A stretch of DNA of 64,000 bases from positions 746,001 to 810,000 of the forward strand of contig JAQFVV010000184.1 of assembly GCA_028023455.1 (NCBI GenBank), read 5' to 3'. The position numbers were made by a program, and so were the translations under genes. The stretch comes from Epiperipatus broadwayi (taxonomy: Eukaryota > Onychophora > Udeonychophora > Euonychophora > Peripatidae). This document shows positions 61,220-64,000 of the stretch, one piece after another. Numbering within the stretch: the stretch's first letter is position 1; the number at the start of each line of letters is the position of its first letter. Below the pieces are notes generated by a model, which saw only the letters and a list, made by a program, of their open reading frames with translations, was not told where the DNA came from and did not search any database.

Positions 61220-61294
61220 CTCTGACTCTAAATTGGGTTAGAGAAAAAAGTGGAACCCGTTCGCTAAACGCGTGACCCAGATTTAGAATCGGAG
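61220..61294 (+). other. Stable hairpin in a GC-richer patch
   Basis: ctctgactctaaattgggtt (61220-61239) pairs with gacccagatttagaatcggag (61274-61294) with few mismatches. The loop holds a second short inverted word, gttcgctaaac. The surrounding 180 bp are clearly richer in GC than their flanks. It could be a structured RNA, a MITE core or chance. Confidence 0.4.
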
Positions 61295-62249
61295 TTTTTC
61301 TTGCTTATGTCCAGTTACATACATTGAAATATCTGAGATAGATATGATATGCAGAATATTTTATTTATTTTCAGAAGATCCATATGTATGTATGTTAACC
61401 TAAGCAAACTTGGCAAAAAAGAAGCACTGTAATATATGCTGAGCTGCCCAATAGATCACCCGAGGCACCATACCATATAAATATGATCAACGACCTTTAA
61501 ATTTAAAAAGAAACCCTCTGCAATATATATATATTTTATGAAAGCTCAACTACCACTGAAAATCTGAAGAAAAATAGTAACTTTACCTTTATAAAATTTA
61601 GATCACTAAAACAAATGGGCAGATATTTTATTGATTTAGTTGAAGTTTAACTGACCCATCACAGAGCCAATGCTATTTATAAAACTTTAATACATATATA
61701 TATATATATTGTCAAATGTACATTCTCTTATTACTAAAAAAATATAAATGCGAATGTTTGTTTTTATTTCACGCTCTTAAAAATAGAACTTTACATTCGT
61801 AACCCTTCATTGACTGAAAAAATAATAGACATTGATCAGGATCTTATTTATATATATATTAAAAAAAAAAACAAATTAAAATCTTGGAAGTTTTATAATA
61901 GAATCTTTAGCAATTAAATTTTGATTTTAAAAAAATAGGGTTTTGCACTTTCTATGATTTGCTTTCTTTTCTTTCTAAATAAATATCTATATAAAATAAA
62001 TACTTAATTATGGGAGTATAATGGCAGAAAGTTAAATGAAGCATTTTTCAATTAAATTAATAAAAACTATTGCCACCATTATATGTAATGAACCCACCAC
62101 CCATTACAATATTTAAAAAAAGCAATTAATGAAATATAATTTTACAAGACGCGAACACATAGATTTAAAAAAAAAAAAAATATATATAGAAAAACATAAA
62201 TTTAGATTGAATTTGCAAATTACAAAGAGATTTTTTTGTTAATTTATGG
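61295..62249. other. AT-rich non-coding DNA
   Basis: A TA run at about 61690-61709 and poly-A runs. No gene was seen. Confidence 0.5.
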
Positions 62250-62650
62250 GAATGTTACTGGTAACTAGATGGGGTGGATCAAGATAGGTTCATTTGATGT
62301 TTCTAGCAGGTCGTCTTGGATTTTCAAATTTGTTTTTCATGTTTTGAGGGCAGATGTTCAAGGATACAGGGCAGACACTTTAGTTCTCTGGCTGGCTTAC
62401 ATGGTTACGACTCTGACCTCAGGAATGGCTCAGGAGAGCGAAGTCAAAAAGATTACCCCCGCATTTTCGCAGAGCAACACATTTCTGGATTTTTTTTTAT
62501 CTATATGCTGAAAGAATAGAGTACAGCTTGAAGTAAATACAGCAAGCAAAAGTTTGCAATATTTGTCAAATTTTTCAACAAAACTTCTTCCAGCAAAAAT
62601 TTTTAATATCTCTCGCTGACCTTCAGCAAAGGTTCCGGCAAGCATAAGAC
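62250..62650. other. GC-richer patch with short overlapping frames
   Basis: Three frames of 67-80 codons overlap here on both strands (for example 62269-62511 plus, with MAQESEVKKITPAF, and 62430-62645 minus, with AGTFAEGQREILKIF). Composition is closer to coding DNA than elsewhere, but no domain is recognisable and the frames contradict each other. It could contain a small exon or an unknown repeat. Confidence 0.25.
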
Positions 62651-63000
62651 CGAGAACAAAAGAAAAATTCTTTATTTATACCCTTTTTTCTATTATGTTT
62701 TTAATCTACTCATTAGTAGCGAATCATGCCCATTGTTTGAAATATTTCCTGTTATCTATTATTTTATCTAATTCAAAAAAAATGTTTTATTAATTAAAAT
62801 TCTTTTCTTAATGGATTCTATTTAATTAAGAAAATTTATCTTATCGAATTCTACCAACATATATTTTAAAAATAGTTACAAATAAAATGTTAACTTTCTA
62901 TATTTTATTTTATTAAATCTTTTTTTCTTTAACACAATTCCTTCTTTAATTTATGTAACTATTTGTGCAAACGATAATTTAGTTTAAGAAAGAAACATAC
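62651..63000. other. AT-rich non-coding DNA
   Basis: Nothing recognisable. Confidence 0.5.
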
Positions 63001-63045
63001 ATTCACTGTGGTTGGACTTAGGGTCTTAGTTAGTCCACAGTGAAT
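63001..63045. repeat. Short hairpin
   Basis: attcactgtgg-ttggact and agtccacagtgaat form an imperfect stem of about 14 bp with a loop of about 13 bases. Confidence 0.8.
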
Positions 63046-63112
63046 GGTGAAGCCAGCATATATATATTTATATATATGCACAGCTTCAGTATATATACAT
63101 AGAATTCATGAT

Positions 63113-63531
63113 TCAATATATATTTGTAATCTTATAATTGAATATTTATAAATACAGTAATTAGATATATGTAAAGTATAACTTTAAAAACTTTATCCAC
63201 TTAGGAGCACTTTTGACTATCCTAAGTCTTTGTCAACTAACACTTTGAAAGGCTAACCTTCCCACAATTCCATGATTTTAATGTTTGCTGACTGGCTGTT
63301 AATTATGTCTTGTTTGTATTTGTATATTTGCATAGCTTCCTTTATTTTCCTTTTGTTGTTATTTTTTTCAATTTACAATATTTTTACATTATTATAATTG
63401 AAGTTAAAACCATAAATACATGACTTATTATAGTTGAAAGTGCTCCTAAATGGATAAAAATTTTAAAGTTATACTTTATATTATCTAATTACTGTATTTA
63501 TAAATATTCAATTATAAGATTACATATTGAT
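63113..63531. repeat. Inverted repeat, about 98-bp arms, 220-bp spacer
   Basis: 63113-63213 and 63434-63531 are reverse complements with a few indels. Shared words include aatcttataattgaatattta, taaatacagtaattaga and ta-ggagcacttt. The spacer has no reading frame. It may be a MITE with long terminal repeats or a fold-back. Confidence 0.85.
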
Positions 63532-64000
63532 TTGAAGAAATACAGACATCGAATTATAATATTATTACATATATATATATAATTATGGGTGCATGTACAG
63601 TTTTTATTTTTAAATACATAGACTTAGCCATTTAAGAAATTATCCAACTTTTATTTGAAAATGGGTATCTACATATTTTTAGCTAGAGGATGACTAGAAT
63701 GTAAACCACACAAAGATCACCAGCAATTGGCAAGATTGATGAGTGTGCCTTTCTTTTAATCCATATAATACTATTAAAGATACTTTTTTTCACAGCATTA
63801 TTTAAAAGTTGTTTTATTTTTTTTATATATGGATGGTATTTGAGAGAAGTTTTAAGATTAAATTATTGATTAGTAAAGATATTTTAATCATTACAGCTAA
63901 AGTAACAATAGGCTAAAAGAGTGAATGATTTTTTCATTCATAAAATTAAATATCATAATTTCGAATGTCTAATATAAAATTATTTTTAACAATAAAATCT
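63532..64000. other. AT-rich non-coding DNA
   Basis: A TA run near 63565-63582. Nothing else was seen up to the window end. Confidence 0.5.

Overview
The window is about three-quarters A+T and looks like repeat-dominated animal genomic DNA. No ribosome-binding sites, operons or prokaryote-style gene packing are present, and I could not recognise a single intact host gene. The coding signal comes almost entirely from transposable elements typical of metazoan genomes: an L1/Tx1-type LINE with APE endonuclease and zinc-knuckle ORF1, two Ty3/gypsy LTR elements, a Penelope-like element with a GIY-YIG endonuclease, a Tigger/pogo transposase relic, a hAT-like MITE, tRNA-related SINE-like repeats and several fold-back elements. 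The gag and pol of the gypsy elements resemble those common in arthropods and other invertebrates, but the species cannot be named from this sequence.

Layout. 0-14.7 kb: AT-rich DNA carrying a composite three-copy repeat with a 13-bp target-site duplication (429-1565), a Tigger relic (2501-2905), a diverged tandem array (3541-4900), a MITE (10071-10242), a long (AT)n tract and one copy of an unnamed dispersed repeat (12905-13570). 14.7-24.5 kb: a roughly 5.9-kb palindrome (14703-20637) whose right arm runs into a near full-length but broken LINE on the minus strand (19250 to about 24060). The left arm carries an exact 18-base match to the Illumina TruSeq adapter (15984-16001), which is an assembly contaminant. 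26-33.5 kb: a decayed gypsy element with two LTRs, a lysine-tRNA-like primer site, gag, protease, RT, RNase H and a truncated integrase. 33.9-43.3 kb: tandem duplications, a hAT-like MITE, a tRNA-related fold-back, a Penelope-like element with an inverted partial copy (39380-41625) and another fold-back. 43.3-48 kb: AT-rich DNA without recognisable features. 48-49.1 kb: the second copy of the dispersed repeat and a SINE-like repeat. 49.9-57.3 kb: a young gypsy-type element with equal-length 1,823-bp LTRs, a 4-bp target duplication and a proline-tRNA-like primer site. It encodes only gag, interrupted by one TGA, and has no visible pol, so it is best read as non-autonomous. 57.3-64 kb: AT-rich DNA with one decayed coding-like stretch (59770-60054), another SINE-like copy, a structured hairpin and an inverted repeat.

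The window is a record of successive insertions rather than a pathway. The oldest layer is the Tigger, Penelope and first gypsy relics, which have many frameshifts and stops. The LINE is intermediate. The second gypsy element is the youngest. The items most worth following are the palindrome with its adapter junction, the gag-only gypsy element, the Penelope element with head-to-head endonuclease ends, and the undescribed dispersed repeat families.
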